64,000 bases of DNA from Ectobius pallidus (Eukaryota; Arthropoda; Insecta; Blattodea; Ectobiidae): NCBI GenBank assembly GCA_964059195.1, contig CAXKWD010000006.1, forward strand, positions 7,184,530-7,248,529, given 5' to 3'. Below are positions 53,299 through 64,000 of the stretch, piece after piece. Under the pieces are notes generated by a model. The model was not told the origin of the DNA and did not search any database. It saw only the letters and a list, made by a program, of their open reading frames with translations. Positions within the stretch are counted from its first letter, which is position 1. Each line of letters begins with the position of its first letter. A program made the translations under genes and the position numbers.

Positions 53299-54285
53299 AT
53301 GAATAGAAATGTTTGGACGAGCGAGGAGGTCGTCAACTTGTTGGCAATTATTCGAGAGAAAGAGGTAAACCGCCTCTTTGACGGAAAACGGTTTAAGAAC
53401 GCCGAGATTTTCAAGATGATCGAATCTGAGATGGTAGCACGTGGTTTCGCGGGGAAAACCGCAGAAATGATCAAAAACAAGTGGAAGAGTTTGAAGGCAT
53501 CTTATAATGCCAGCAAAAAATCCATGGGGGCATCTGGGGCAGAGAGAAAGGAGTGCGAATATTTTTCACACTCCTTGAAGAGATTCTGGGGAATCACCCG
53601 TCTCCGTCCATTGAAGGTATGTAACTTAAGGTTTTAAATTGAAAAAAAAGTTACTGAGGTCTGTACGAAATTTTTTACTTCATGTGTGTGATCTTTAACA
53701 ATAGTTTTACCTTCATATAGAGATTTCGATAATTGTTCCAAAGGAGAAATATTTTCTATTTACCTAGGCTATATGCTTTATAACCTATATGTTTTACTGC
53801 TCAACACATTTTGTTCGTTGAGTGTTGATGTGGGTTGCTGTCATTTAAAACAATGCTCTTTACCCCCACCAGGTTTGGACACCCAGCCTCAGGATGAAAT
53901 TCCATTGGAAGTCCAAATCAAAGTGGATCCTGTCCCCAATGAAGATGGCAACCAGCCAGCCTCGAATATGGCCAAGGGAACTCCTCCTCCAGCAACAGAA
54001 AATGATGGAGTTCTTTAGGAGACAGGAGGAGAGAGAGGAAGCTGCAAACAGGAAGAGGGAGCAGGAATTAAGCACCATGTGTTCTATGTTTCTCCAAACA
54101 ATAGAGAAAATTGCTGCAATGCCTCCTTTTCCCTATCCTCCTGTGTACCAGCCTCCTCTTTTCCAGGCCCGTCCTCTCCCCAGCCGTCTACAAGTGGACA
54201 GCAGGCAAGACGGCAGCGGACTGAGGCTGCAGAGAGCAAAGACGAGGAATCCCGAGTTAATCCGAAGAGGATGAGAAAAGATTAA
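53299..54285 (+). pseudogene. Myb/SANT-like transposon accessory gene, two exons
   Basis: Exon 1 (53299-53616) starts MNRNVWTSEEVVNLLAIIRE and continues with RFKNAEIFKMIESEM, GKTAEMIKNKWKSLKASYNA, a trihelix Myb/SANT-like DNA-binding domain of 90 residues. After a T-run (about 53556-53560) the true frame shifts, giving EEILGNHPSPSIE, the usual end of the domain. Intron 53617-53872 has GTATGT and CCCCCACCAG. Exon 2 reads GLDTQPQDEIPLEV, then in another frame KMMEFFRRQEEREEAANR (coiled coil), then back to SPQPSTSGQQARRQRTEAAE and a stop at 54283-54285. Three frame changes make it a pseudogene. Such proteins are the companion gene of Harbinger transposases. Confidence 0.65.
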
Positions 54286-54417
54286 AAGACAACTCAGTTA
54301 TAAAGTGTTTTAGGTTAGGTTTTTGTTTTATTTTTATTTTTGGATAGGCTTAAGACAACTCAGTTATAAAGTGTTTTAGGTTAAGTTTTTGTTTTATTTT
54401 TATTTTTGGATAGGCTA
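54286..54417 (+). repeat. two tandem copies of 66 bp
   Basis: AAGACAACTCAGTTATAAAG begins each unit (54286, 54352); the two differ by one base near the middle. Follows the stop of the Myb-like gene directly. Confidence 0.95.
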
Positions 54418-55480
54418 ATGTAAAACGAAAAAATAATAATAAGTAATAGTAATACCGGGTACTTAACTTAGCAAAATGTGGAAACAAAAGGGCAAATTAT
54501 CGCATTGGGAAATACAAATTTTTGCACCTAACAGTATTCGAATATGGGACCGCTAGGCAGTTATCACCACTATGGCATCGAGTGATCATTGTGGTGTGAA
54601 GCGAGAATTCATTTAAGTTTAGAGGGCTTTAATAAATGAGAAATAGTTATGGTACGAGCCATTTTTTTTATAATTTTGAAATATTACGTTTTCTCTTAAA
54701 AAGCCACTTTGGTTCAAGGGGATGCCTCGTTTTGTAGTAATGATGCCGCATATGCTTTGGTACTGGGTCTTGCTCATGGATGGAGAATATAACAGTGAGC
54801 TGCAGCGGGGAAGTGGGCCGTTGTGTCGAGGATGTGACAGTACCAGAACAGAATCTGCATTTGTAATCGTAGGCATCCACGGCCCGAGTTGACTATAAAT
54901 TATCTGCATGATTCCCATTCTGGTGACCCTCTCTTATGAACTATTACTGGCAAATGGGAGCGAACTTCATGTTAATAGCACAGGTTGTATTCCCACAAGT
55001 TCCATGGAATAGGTATACATCTTCTTGAGGATCTTTGATAATGTTACATGTAATGAAATTTATTAGATGTTTTACCTGCAATGTGCAGTACATGAGCATA
55101 TAGCCCCTCTCAATGTTAGGTCATAATTGTAATTTGTCTAAGTATTTACATAATTCAGCCTATCATTAATTTTTACCTAAACAGCTCAAGCTGGCATGAA
55201 TGCATAGTTAGCTTGCTTAGCTACTAACAGCTGATCAAGCTGACTGTAGATTATACATAGCAGCAAGGAGAGCAGTGCTTGATAAATTTTCCAGTAGTGG
55301 GAAAGCAAGAAAACTTAAGTGTGACTGACCTACACACCAATAAACAAACCTGCTTAATTTGAGTATCGTTGTAGTAATGCTATTCTAACATGTAAAGATT
55401 TTATTTTTGTGATAATAATGTAGTTGTGGCTCAAGAGACTTGTGCATTAGGTCACATAGGTGGGCCCATGACAAATAAAC
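54418..55480. other. unassigned spacer
   Basis: Minus-strand open frames at 54619-54918 match no family. Nothing else recognised. Confidence 0.3.
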
Positions 55481-55486
55481 TCAAAA

Positions 55487-55594
55487 CAGTTGCACAAAGG
55501 AATCTATCAATACAATAAGCTCCCCCAAGAAATCAAATCATTAAGTTATGTCCAATTTAAGAAAAGAGTCAAGCACATTCTTTCTGACCTTTGA
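55487..55594 (+). pseudogene. LINE RT C-terminal scrap
   Basis: Reads IYQYNKLPQEIKSLSYVQFK then KRVKHILSDL and a stop: the Y-N-x-L-P-x-E-I-K end of CR1/Jockey-type reverse transcriptases, 5' truncated to its last 36 codons. Confidence 0.6.
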
Positions 55595-56463
55595 CCTTCT
55601 GTATTTTTCTTTAGATGAGTATTTGGAATTGTCTATTTATGGAAACCTAGGAAGTTGGACCCATCCTTGGAATTAGTTGGCAAGTTATGGAATTTTAAAC
55701 AGTGGATACATTTTTTTGGACCACTCTGTATAGAATCTGTGTAATAAGTGTTGTGGTAAAAGCTATATTACAGCTTATTACCGTAAATTCAGTGAAGGTT
55801 ACGAAGTAAGTACGCTGCATTCATAGTTAACGTTACATAATACAAGATTACTTCAACTTCCAGAACTATTACAAAATACTATCACGTTAAAGCAGTGATT
55901 GCCAGAATTAACTTCCAGTTAAATACGCTCTACCTTATTATTATTATATTGAACTTTGAACTATCTGAAATTAATTATTGATAAAATTAACTTAATAAGT
56001 AAACCCCAAATTTTAAACTTTCTCATTTCAAGTAAGATTACGAACCTCACTCACCCACATTTTGCCCTGAAGAAATGAAAGAGAAACCTTGTAGCATTCC
56101 GACTGCAGTTAGCCGTGGTATCAACTGGGACGACGATACAAACAGAAGAGAACCCAATCAAAGTAAGTACTGTATCATAATTAATCAGTGCACCCAGAAC
56201 CGCAACATATTTAATGACGCCCAAATATAACTGTGTACTGCATCATATTTAATGACGCCCATTACGCGGGGTACGAATAAAAACTACGTGAGGCCCGAAA
56301 AGTCACTAACATTAACAAAATTTAAAGACGCAATCGCAGGGCACGAAAAGCTATACAATTAACGACAAACAATAGTGAGGTTCAATAAAAACTATTAAAT
56401 ATCACGAAAATTACTTGGGGACAGAACAATAAACATTGGTGAAGTTAAAAAGGAGCCGGCAAA
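55595..56463. other. spacer, possibly 5' LTR/leader of the next gypsy element
   Basis: No open frame; no direct copy of it was recognised downstream of the element, so LTR limits are unknown. Confidence 0.3.
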
Positions 56464-56580
56464 GTGAAGTCAAGGGACGACGACCATAAAGAAAAGGAGC
56501 TGGGCACCACGAAGTCGAGGGACAACGACCATAAAGAAAAAGAGCTGGGCACCACGAAGTCGAGGGACGACGACCAAGGA
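56464..56580 (+). repeat. tandem 48-bp coding-like units
   Basis: Two full and one partial unit, each translating roughly as TKSRDDDHKEKELG. Highly charged; lies upstream of gag in an open frame (56464-56778). Confidence 0.85.
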
Positions 56581-56889
56581 TCATCACTAGGAGCTGAGCA
56601 ACGCATCAAAGAAGAAAGAAGAAAGAAAAAGAAGGCAACCCAAACGAACCACAGGAGAGGATGGCCTCACATCAAAACGGATAAGTTCAAAGAATCTTGT
56701 ATTCAATTACTAAAAGGGTATTTTTGTATTATGTACTCAGATAATAAGAGGGTGATTTATGATTTGTGTGTTAAATAATAAGAGGGCAATTGTGCGAGAA
56801 AATTTTTAAAGATCATAGGGAATGTTGTAGGGAAATGGGAATAGTAAGGAATGTATAGCTTATGTAGTGGTAGAATAGTAGCCAGTGAG

Positions 56890-58560
56890 ATGGATCAGAG
56901 TAAAGAAAATAATGGGCAGGATTTATTAAGCCAGGGGGAGATCGAAGGCTTTGAAAGAAATCAGAATACAGAAGTAAATGAAAACATTAATATGGAGATA
57001 AATGAAAATAGTAATTGTGAGAACAATAAGGGAGAGGAGCCATCAGCTCAAGAAATCGGAGAAAATTCTGAAGATATTATTGCAGATGGGCAGGGAATTA
57101 ATACAACTAATGAAAATGTAACAGTAAGGGAAGACCCATTTGCGAAAATGCAACAAATGATGGCAACGATGTTAGGAAAATTAGGGGAGAAATTAGACAA
57201 GAATTCTGAAGATGTCAAACAGATTTCTAAGGATAGCCAGAAAGTAGTAGAAAGGATAGGCAATCTTAGTGATGAGGTCAAAATCAAAAACATTGAAATT
57301 GATCTGGAAAATTCCAAGAAATAGATTAATAATAAAATTTCTGAAAATAATAGGGAATTAGAAGTAAAATTAAATGACAAGGCTGAAAAGATCGACAAGA
57401 AGGTTGAGACTAAAATTAATCTAGTACAGAAAGAAATCGAGAAAAATAAAAAGCTTGAAGTTAAGTTAGCACAGGCATTCTCCGTAGATTTAGATGAAAT
57501 TCATAGCAAATTTCATGGCAAAATCAAAGAAATAGAAGGGAACACTCAGAGGGAAATACAGCAGAGTCAGGTTACAAATAAGACAGGAAGGGAAAGTCTA
57601 AAAACTGAAATGTTGGATAAAGTGAAACAAATAGAAGGATCGCTATCAGAGAAAGTAACAAATATTGAAAAAGAGGTAAACAATTTGAATGCAAAAGTAA
57701 ATTCAAGTGAGAATGAACCTCAGAACAGACGAAGCAGTGGTGACGTCAAGAGGAATAGCATTGCAACTGTAAATGTAAATAATACTGCTATGTTAGCTAC
57801 AAATGAATTATTAGGTGAAGCGCAAAGCACTCCTAGCGGGATAACTGAATCGGACGACGCGAGAAGCAATATAGAATTAGGACCCCATAATGCAATGCAA
57901 TTAGGCATGCGGAATCCTATCCATTTATCACAAATCTTAGGACATGATTGGACAGCTCCTCGATATAATGATGATAACTTATCGAATCCACACCATTTTG
58001 TCAGTGAGATGGATACTTACTTTAAAATCAAGGCGGTACCTGACGACTATAAAATGGTGATCGTGCAGAAAAGTTTAATTGGGAAATGTCGAGATTGGTG
58101 TAATTTCATTTCACTAGGAGGGATAGGATACCCGGAATTTAATAAATTATTCATGGAGCGTTACTGGAGCGCTAGCCGCCAAAGCAAGGCTAGAGCCGAA
58201 TTGTATTCTGGGAAATAAGATGAAAAATCAAACATGACTATGTCTGAATATTTTGCAAGAATCATGAAAGTAGCCCGATCACTGGATTTGCAGTTAGCAG
58301 AAAAAGATGTACTTCAGTTAGCAATGAAATATTATAAGCCGGAGATTTATAATAATTTAGTAGTGGCTAGGCCTAAAACATGCACTGAGGCACTAACTTT
58401 ATTGACCGACTTTGAGGAGGTGTGTAGCCACGAGAAGTCAAGAAACGTAAACAATAAATATGACAATAGTGCTGTGAGCGACAGTACAGGTGAAAATAGA
58501 AACGGTCAGGCAGGCAGAAGAGAGGGCCAAAATAATTACACAGAAAGGCACTTACACTTA
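56890..58560 (+). pseudogene. gypsy gag with long coiled coil
   Basis: Structural protein of the virus-like particle. The preferred ATG is 56890 (MDQSKENNGQDLL). An acidic N-rich head precedes about 200 residues of heptad-like K/E/I/N/L sequence (EKIDKKVETKINLVQKEIEK and similar), a coiled coil. The capsid-like part reads NPHHFVSEMDTYFKIKAV, DWCNFIS, YWSASRQSKARAELYSGK, and AEKDVLQLAMKYYKPEIYNN, matching the gag of Ty3/gypsy elements. Two in-frame stops (TAG 57322-57324, TAA 58216-58218) break one otherwise continuous frame. No zinc knuckle seen. Confidence 0.8.
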
Positions 58561-58995
58561 ATGGGCACTTCAACAATCAACAACAAAGAACGGGATACAA
58601 TGGTAGAAACAATAATAATAATAATAATTACTATGGTAACAGACAGGAGAGACCTAATCAGAATATTGGATATAGAAGTAATAATAATAACACTAGTCTT
58701 AGTCAACGTAATGATTATTATGGCAGAGGTGGAAACCAACCACAACAAGCCAGGGTCAATCACATAGCGTTCTCCGAACAAAGCCAGAGGAATGTAGATC
58801 ATAATCAGAGACAGGGAGAAGTACGAGAAGGTCGCTATGTTGGGTTCAATTCTAACGGTAACACGAGTCAGGAAGTAGTACAGAACCAAAATACTTCACT
58901 TAACCCGAAAGCCAGCGCATACCAAGGTGACGTAACAAGGCTGTCAAACCAAAACAGAATGAATGAAGGGGATTTAAACACCGAGACATATTAGA
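58560..58995 (+). pseudogene. asparagine/glutamine-rich gag C-terminus
   Basis: After a frame change the sequence encodes NNQQQRTGYNGRN, runs of AAT (Asn), QERPNQNIGYRSNN and YYGRGGNQPQQARV, a low-complexity N/Q/G/R tail that may bind RNA in place of zinc knuckles. It ends at a stop near 58992. Confidence 0.6.
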
Positions 58996-59112
58996 GAGTC
59001 GTAATGTGTCTGTAGTGGGAAACCAGTTACCCGAAGGTTGACTCAAAATAAACGAAATAAACAGTAATTCACAAGAAATTAAACAAGGGCTAAAGAGTAT
59101 TCTGAACCCGCC

Positions 59113-59440
59113 ACAAATTGAAGCAAAAATTGGAAATATGAAAATTCAAGTAATGATTGATTCAGGTAGTATGCTTAGTGTTTGTAGTTTTAAATGCTAC
59201 GAGAATCTTAAAACGAATAATGTAAGATTCCAAGAGCTTAACGTACCTCTATTGTAATGTACGACAGCCGTAAGTAGGACAAGGTATAAAATAGATAAAC
59301 AAATTATGGTTAAACTAGAGATCGGAGACTGGTCAGCTGATATTTATATGTTGGTTATTAAAAACCTAGCACATCCCTTCATTATTGGTTGTGAAACAAA
59401 AATAGAATACAAAGGAATACTAGATTTCGGTGAGAACTCC
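59113..59440 (+). pseudogene. retropepsin-like protease and pol start
   Basis: Reads KIQVMIDSGSMLSVCS: the D-S-G active site of a retroviral-type aspartic protease. A stop interrupts at about 59256 (TAA). The open frame from 59306 has HPFIIGCETKIEYKGIL, the second conserved strand. Confidence 0.75.
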
Positions 59441-60260
59441 TTAAAAATAAACAATTCGGAAAATATTATTGAAGTTCCATTTTTAACAAATGATTGTAAT
59501 GATTACTCCGAATGCTCCGAGAAAGAAAAAGCAATTCAAGGCGAATTTTTCATTATTGAAAGTCCGAATATGGATACAGGCTATTATGAGGATACTATTG
59601 TATCAGATCATGCTATTATTGACGTTGTAGGCGAGAAAAGCCCAACGGACATTTTTGTAGAATCAGCGGGAAATATGCGGTTCAATGGTGAGGACATAAA
59701 CGAATTTAGTGACACTTTTAGTGAAGAAGTGTACAATATTGGCAAGGATTGTGAAATTAATATGCTTGGAGCAAACTTAAATGATCATTGTAATTATGAG
59801 GAGATAAGGGATGAAAATAATAGTCAGAAAGATGAAATTTTTGAGATATTAAAAGAAAAAGTTAATAATATCACAACCATAGATGAAAATCAAAAAGACA
59901 AGCCATTTGAGGTTTTAATGAAGAATAAAGACGTGTTCAGCTTGATTCCGGGATTTTGCCTAGTTTACGAGCATTCAATTACCATGGAAAATCCACCAGT
60001 CTTTAACCATAAGAGTAGGCCTTTACCGCTGTAGATACGAGGAAGCAAATAAAGTAATTGCAAAAATACTTGGAGATGGAAAAACAGATGTATCAAATTG
60101 GGAGAATATTAGCCTTAATTACTGGGTATTAAAGGTGTTTATGAGAGTCTTACAGATAAGTTTCCTGAGGGTACTGGTCTCCACATTACATTCTTCAATA
60201 ATAATTATTTAGTACCCACGACAGACTATAATAAGAAATATATTATGAGAAGCACAATGC
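59441..60260 (+). pseudogene. pol linker and truncated RT start
   Basis: Acidic linker, then KNKDVFSLIPGFCLVYEHSI, and FNHKSRPLPL, the beginning of gypsy RT, then one frame over YEEANKVIAKILGDG. Similarity stops at about 60080 before any catalytic motif. A large deletion or replacement follows. Confidence 0.65.
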
Positions 60261-60712
60261 ATGGGTAAGAAGGCCCAGCCCATTGAGGATATACTCAACC
60301 ACACAGTACATCCCATTACAGGCGTAGAGCCAAACAGACTACTCAAAGGGGAGGAGCCAAAAGAATTAGTGAAAGGTCTATTGCCAGCCATCCCACAAAT
60401 AGGCGTGAATAAAAAGTTGGAGGACTACTGTAAAACTGCCATTACAAATATCCAAAAGAAGGCCATGAAAATGGAGAATGCTAAAAGATACAAGCATATA
60501 TGGAAACCAGTAGTGGGCGAGAAGATTCTGATAAGGAAAAGAACTTATTGAGTGCACCAAATAAGAAAATGCACCGGTTAGAGCTTTTGTATCGTGGCCA
60601 GTTTCATATCACGAAAATCTTCAATGATGTATGTTTTGAAGTAGCCAATCCTGCCAATGGTAAAATAATCGGGAGATATAACTTGTCCTTTATTAGACCA
60701 TACAATGAGTAA
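60261..60712 (+). pseudogene. gypsy integrase C-terminal fragment
   Basis: Reads HPITGVEPNRLLKGEEPKEL, KKAMKMENAKRYKHIWKPVV and GEKILIRKRT, then after a frame change HRLELLYRGQFHITKIF, IIGRYNLSFIRPYNE. This is the usual end of integrase, with the H-x-x-T/S-G-x-x-P motif and the G-P/Y-F-x-I beta fold. The D-D-E core is absent. Confidence 0.7.
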
Positions 60713-61288
60713 TAGGTGAACAGGCAAAAACAATATGGGAATTAATTGTATATTGCTTCCAGTGCTAAGATCAAACAATATTGTATATAGATTAGGTTAT
60801 AGTGTGAATGTAACGAGAGTGACATCGGCATTATAAATCCCAAGTGAAAGAATCTGTTGTGTTGTTGATTAATTATAGGAGGACACTTGCATTTTCATAT
60901 CCGCAGTGATTTATAAGTTCATTATCAAGGGTAAAATTATTATTGTGTGTTGTTAATTAATTATAGATGGACACATGTATTGAAATTCGCAGAGCTTTAT
61001 TTAGTTTATATTAGTGTAACTCTCTATAAAGTGATAATCCAAGTATTTATGTTTATGTTTATTCGTTCTTCTATGTACAGAGTATCATAATATGGAACGT
61101 CAATATAACTTATGCTAATTTTTTTCAAATACAATAATTTTTTACATATACAACTATAATACTAGCCTATGTTAATATAAAATACTTCTGCAGATGGTTT
61201 GTGTGCCTATGAATACTAGACAAGCCATTGGAGTTTTCTCTTGCCCAATATCAATAATTTGAGTCAGTGGTATTTGTCACTACGGTCT
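60713..61288. other. gypsy 3' flank and LINE 3' UTR
   Basis: Two degenerate copies of a 100-bp block (GTTGTT-ATTAATTATAG start, at about 60866 and 60950). The right part is presumably the 3' UTR of the minus-strand LINE. No poly-T seen. Confidence 0.35.
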
Positions 61289-62660
61289 TTATGTGTGGGG
61301 TTTACAGTGCTGCACAAATTCTTCTATAGTGTAAAAACTATTTTCTGTTAGAAACTTTTTTAGTTTCTTTTTAAAAATCATTGCGCTTGTTGACGCTTTA
61401 ATTTCTTTAGGCAGTAAATTGTAGTATACGGATCCTGCAACGTTTATGTTTTTTTTACCAAATTTTCCTCTGTATGATTGCATGTGGAAGTCATCATGAG
61501 TTCTAGTACAGTGGGAGTGAATCTCTTTGTTTATTTGTATGTTAGAGTGGTTGTTTTGCTTAACAAACAGAATTGCATATTGTAGATACACACCAATTAT
61601 GGTTAGAATCCCTAGTTTAGCAAAAGCTTCTCTACACGAGTCTCTAGGTTTCAATTTTGCGATTATTCTAATGGCTCTCTTTTGTAAGACGAGAAGAGAG
61701 TTTCTTTGTGCAGTAGTGGCTGTTCCCCATAACATCGCTCCGTATTCAAGTTGTGAGTGAAAAGTGGCATAGTAAACCATGCAAAGTGTTGCTGTAGGTA
61801 GAGTCTCTTTCAGTTGTAGTATAAGGAATATTGCTTTATTGAGTTTAAGACATGTATTATCTATATGATTTGTCCAGTTTAAGTTCTCATCCAACGTGAT
61901 CCCTAAGAAATTGGTTGATTGTGTCTTGTTTATGGTTTGGTCTTTGTATGATAAGGCGATGTTTGTTTCATTAGTTGGGTGTTTTTGTAATACGAAGTGT
62001 AGGTAATTAGTTTTGTTAATATTAGGTATTAAATTGTGTTTGTCACAGTATTGTTCTAATTGGTCTATCACCATTTTCATTTTTATGTTTAGGACTTGTG
62101 GTTCTTTTGCTGAAAAAAGAAACGTGGCATCGTCGGCATAAAAGATGCTATCTACCCCTATCTTGGAAGTGGTCATTTCTATGTCACTGATGTACAGTAA
62201 GAATAAGACGGGTCCAATTACTGACCCTTGGGGTACTCCAAGTTTTATATTCTGTAAATCAGAGTTGTATTGGGTTTTACACCCGTACACATCTGTTTTA
62301 TTAATTTGTGTATATTGTTTCCTGTCCTTCAAATAGGCTTTAAGCCACTCTTTTGCATTACCCCGTACCCCGAATCCTTGTAGCTTTTCTAATAATAGAT
62401 CGTGCTGTACACAATCAAATGCTTTGGTGAGATCTAGAAAAACCCCGACAACTGTTTCCCGATTGTTCATTTGGTCTATGATTCTGTTTAGTGTTGTTGA
62501 GATGGCATCTTTTGTGGATTTACCTTTTTGGAATCCAAACTGATTTTGGGGGATAATTTTATGTTTGTTACAAAAGCTAATTAGTCTCTTTAAGTAGATA
62601 CTTTCAAGTATTTTTGAGAGTGGGGAGATTATCGTTATAGGTCTGTAGTTTTTAATATTT
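61289..62660 (-). CDS. LINE reverse transcriptase, 5' truncated, open
   Basis: Copies LINE RNA into DNA. The minus-strand frame is open from about 62660 to the stop at 61289; the ATG at 62470 is internal. It begins YRPITIISPLSKILE, QFGFQKGKSTKDAI, then GVFLDLTKAFDCVQHDLL, GVPQGSVIGPVLFLLYISDI, FYADDATFLF (catalytic YADD), NINKTNYLHFVL, TNFLGITLDENLNWTNHI and the end YYNLLPKEIKASTSAMIFKK and a FYTIEEF tail. All RT blocks from motif 1 on are intact with no stop. The endonuclease and ORF1 are lost by 5' truncation, so it cannot move alone. Related to CR1/Jockey-type LINEs; exact clade unsure. Confidence 0.9.
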
Positions 62661-62990
62661 AATATTTAATATTTGTTTATGTTGTATCGGTTAGGTAACA
62701 CGACGTAACGTGAGCGAAGTATGCTTGCATGGGAATGTCATTGTATCAGTAAGATAAGCATCTAGCATAACGAGGTTCATTCACACAGAAGGGTGACAGA
62801 GGTTAAAGGCATTCAGGTAATGGACAGATAGAGAGAGAAAATAAGTCAAGGCCACTGTGCCAAACCAACGCTCACATACATTTAAAAGGACGAGCCATTG
62901 AACCGTGTAATGTAAAGTAAGGAGCAAAAATCTTTTTCTCCAGAAAAGTAAAAATTCTACAAATTCTCACTTATCCTAATAGTCCAGTCA
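62661..62990. other. unassigned spacer
   Basis: Starts with a short ATATTTA tandem next to the LINE 5' junction. A motif like ACGTAACGTGAGCGAAG is loosely repeated near 63752. No gene seen. Confidence 0.3.
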
Positions 62991-62999
62991 TTTGGTGCT

Positions 63000-63250
63000 C
63001 ATAAAGGGGGGTTACCTGGAAAGTTTTCCGGGAGTTTTGAAAATTGGTGATTTTATAGATTTCGACATGCTCTTTTTGAATTTTCACTTTGCTACCTCGT
63101 ATCTTTGCCGCTCGCGCCGCCATATTGGAAAAATGGCGCCCAAAAACAGTTTTTTGACAATATCTCCTTTCCGACTCATTTTACGATGAAAATAGTTATG
63201 TAATAAATTAAACTAGAGAAAATTTCCTATAGTTTATGTAGTACCGATTT
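63000..63250 (+). repeat. TIR-like sequence related in style to the 22.6-kb element
   Basis: Contains GCCATATTGGAAAAATGGCGCC, a near palindrome, and TTGACAATATCTCCT, shared in wording with the inverted repeats at 22.7 and 29.4 kb (AATGGCGG..., CGACAATATCTCCT). The match is short and could be convergent. Confidence 0.35.
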
Positions 63251-63259
63251 TTTTGTAAA

Positions 63260-63643
63260 ATGAATAGTTTCAGCGTACGAGTGCCAAAAAGTCTACTCCG
63301 ACACACGTTTTGCCTGTCCGAGGATGGCAGCCACCGCAGAGCTGATATAAAAGCCATTAACAGGAAAGATGGAAAAGACCTTATTTTGAATCCAACTGTT
63401 CAAATGGAACACCTCAAACAGGCTAAAGAAGTTAGCTATGAAAAGGAAGCCATTTACCGACCATGCATCCCTCACCTTAGTGAGCGTTATAATATTCCTG
63501 AAAACGCTTGGGAGGTCAAGGGTCTTCTTTTCGGAGCTCGTGGAAGCTGTTTTAAATATATGGGCGATTATTTGAAATGTGTGGGCCTCTTGTGGAGTGA
63601 TATAGAGGATATCTCTATATGCATTTTGAAGGACTCTCTATAG
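63260..63643 (+). CDS. 127-aa fragment of a repeated, possibly nuclease-like family
   Basis: ATG at 63260, stop at 63641-63643. Reads ADIKAINRKDGKDLILNPTV, KQAKEVSYEKEAIYRPCIPH, then WEVKGLLFGARGSCFKYMGD and DISICILKDSL. The order of a short acidic/hydrophobic strand, an E-x-x-E-K-x-x-x-Y segment and a G-L-L-F-G-A-R-G-like turn is seen in a repeated family near the C-terminus of LINE-like proteins, perhaps a degenerate PD-(D/E)XK nuclease. Open, but the left part (a zinc finger or RT) is absent, so this is a fragment or one exon. Function is inferred weakly. Confidence 0.35.
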   Translation: MNSFSVRVPKSLLRHTFCLSEDGSHRRADIKAINRKDGKDLILNPTVQMEHLKQAKEVSYEKEAIYRPCIPHLSERYNIPENAWEVKGLLFGARGSCFKYMGDYLKCVGLLWSDIEDISICILKDSL

Positions 63644-64000
63644 GCATTCTAAATAATCACTTGTATTTCAGTATCGATTTTTCTTGTTCTATTGTTTCGT
63701 TTAAAACCTTTGATACTAGTTAAAAAAAAAAAGTGTGCGTGGAACGCCACGCAACGTAAGTGAAACGTGTTTTAATTTTTGAATTATTGGATTTTTTTGA
63801 ATTTTGGATTGTTGGACTTTTTAATATTGGGTTTTTGGACTTTAAACTTTGGATAAACTTAATCATAGAGTTCATTGATTTCTGTGCAGTCTGTTCTGTC
63901 ACACCTCACCAATTTCGTGATGATTTTGAGATTTACATTAATTTCGTGATGATTTTTTAGCGTTACACAAGCTCTCGCTCTACCCCTACCGTGGCTAAAG
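63644..64000. other. unassigned end of window
   Basis: A loosely repetitive TTTTTGAATT/TTGGACTTT block at 63770-63850. No gene seen. Confidence 0.3.

Larger units (their letters stand above)
56464..60712 (+). mobile_element. second gypsy-type element, internally deleted
   Basis: Order: leader repeats, coiled-coil gag, asparagine-rich gag tail, retropepsin, beginning of RT, then integrase C-terminus. RT, RNase H and the integrase core are missing between about 60.07 and 60.26 kb. Stops and frameshifts throughout. Confidence 0.8.

Noticed and set aside
54619..54918. Minus-strand frames as a possible gene
   Set aside because: No recognised motif, alternative frames equally long, no splice or start context.

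Overview
The window is eukaryotic, AT-rich and gene-poor, and is built almost entirely from layered transposable elements and their debris. GT-AG introns, a tRNA-type SINE, Ty3/gypsy, R1-type LINE, Penelope, piggyBac, Harbinger, hAT, pogo and Mutator-like relics together point to an arthropod, most likely an insect with a large genome. The order is not determinable from the sequence.

Layout. 1-6.9 kb: 3' half of a Ty3/gypsy element (pol broken by one frameshift) with a long 3' LTR holding a 195-bp tandem array. 7.5-12.4 kb: PIF/Harbinger fragments on both strands and a 570-bp duplicated segment. 13-16.1 kb: Mutator-like pseudogene and LINE RNase H/tail fragments. 16.9-19.9 kb: more Harbinger pieces plus two oppositely oriented halves of a repeated arthropod gene family. 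20-22.4 kb: Penelope RT split by about 1.5 kb of sequence that includes a SINE with a 15-bp target-site duplication, abutting a piggyBac C-terminus. 22.56-29.62 kb: a 7-kb unit bounded by roughly 0.9-kb inverted repeats, whose gene (PIN-like and CXC-type cysteine-rich regions) is split by a young, nearly intact 3.77-kb transposon with 531/541-bp TIRs, an ATTA duplication and one open 787-aa transposase-like gene. 29.97-34.32 kb: hAT element with a second 8-bp-TSD element nested in it. 34.4-36.5 kb: two homologous cysteine-rich exons, the best candidate for host coding sequence. 36.5-40.9 kb: R1-clade LINE with both ORFs. 41-45.2 kb: BESS-type gene, Penelope GIY-YIG, LINE pieces with an ankyrin-repeat fragment, Harbinger exon. 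47.1-49.7 kb: HARBI1-like transposase whose intron contains a flavivirus-like helicase relic, followed by an in-frame pogo fragment and a gypsy RNase H scrap. 50-54.4 kb: Harbinger, pogo, LINE and Myb/SANT-like pseudogenes. 56.4-60.7 kb: second gypsy element lacking most of RT, RNase H and integrase. 61.3-62.7 kb: 5'-truncated LINE with a long intact RT on the minus strand. 63-63.6 kb: fragment of a repeated gene family next to TIR-like sequence.

Only the 787-aa gene, the 61.3-62.7 kb LINE RT and perhaps the 34-36 kb exons look intact enough to encode protein; nearly everything else carries frameshifts or stops. Family names rest on motifs read by eye; no database search was run.
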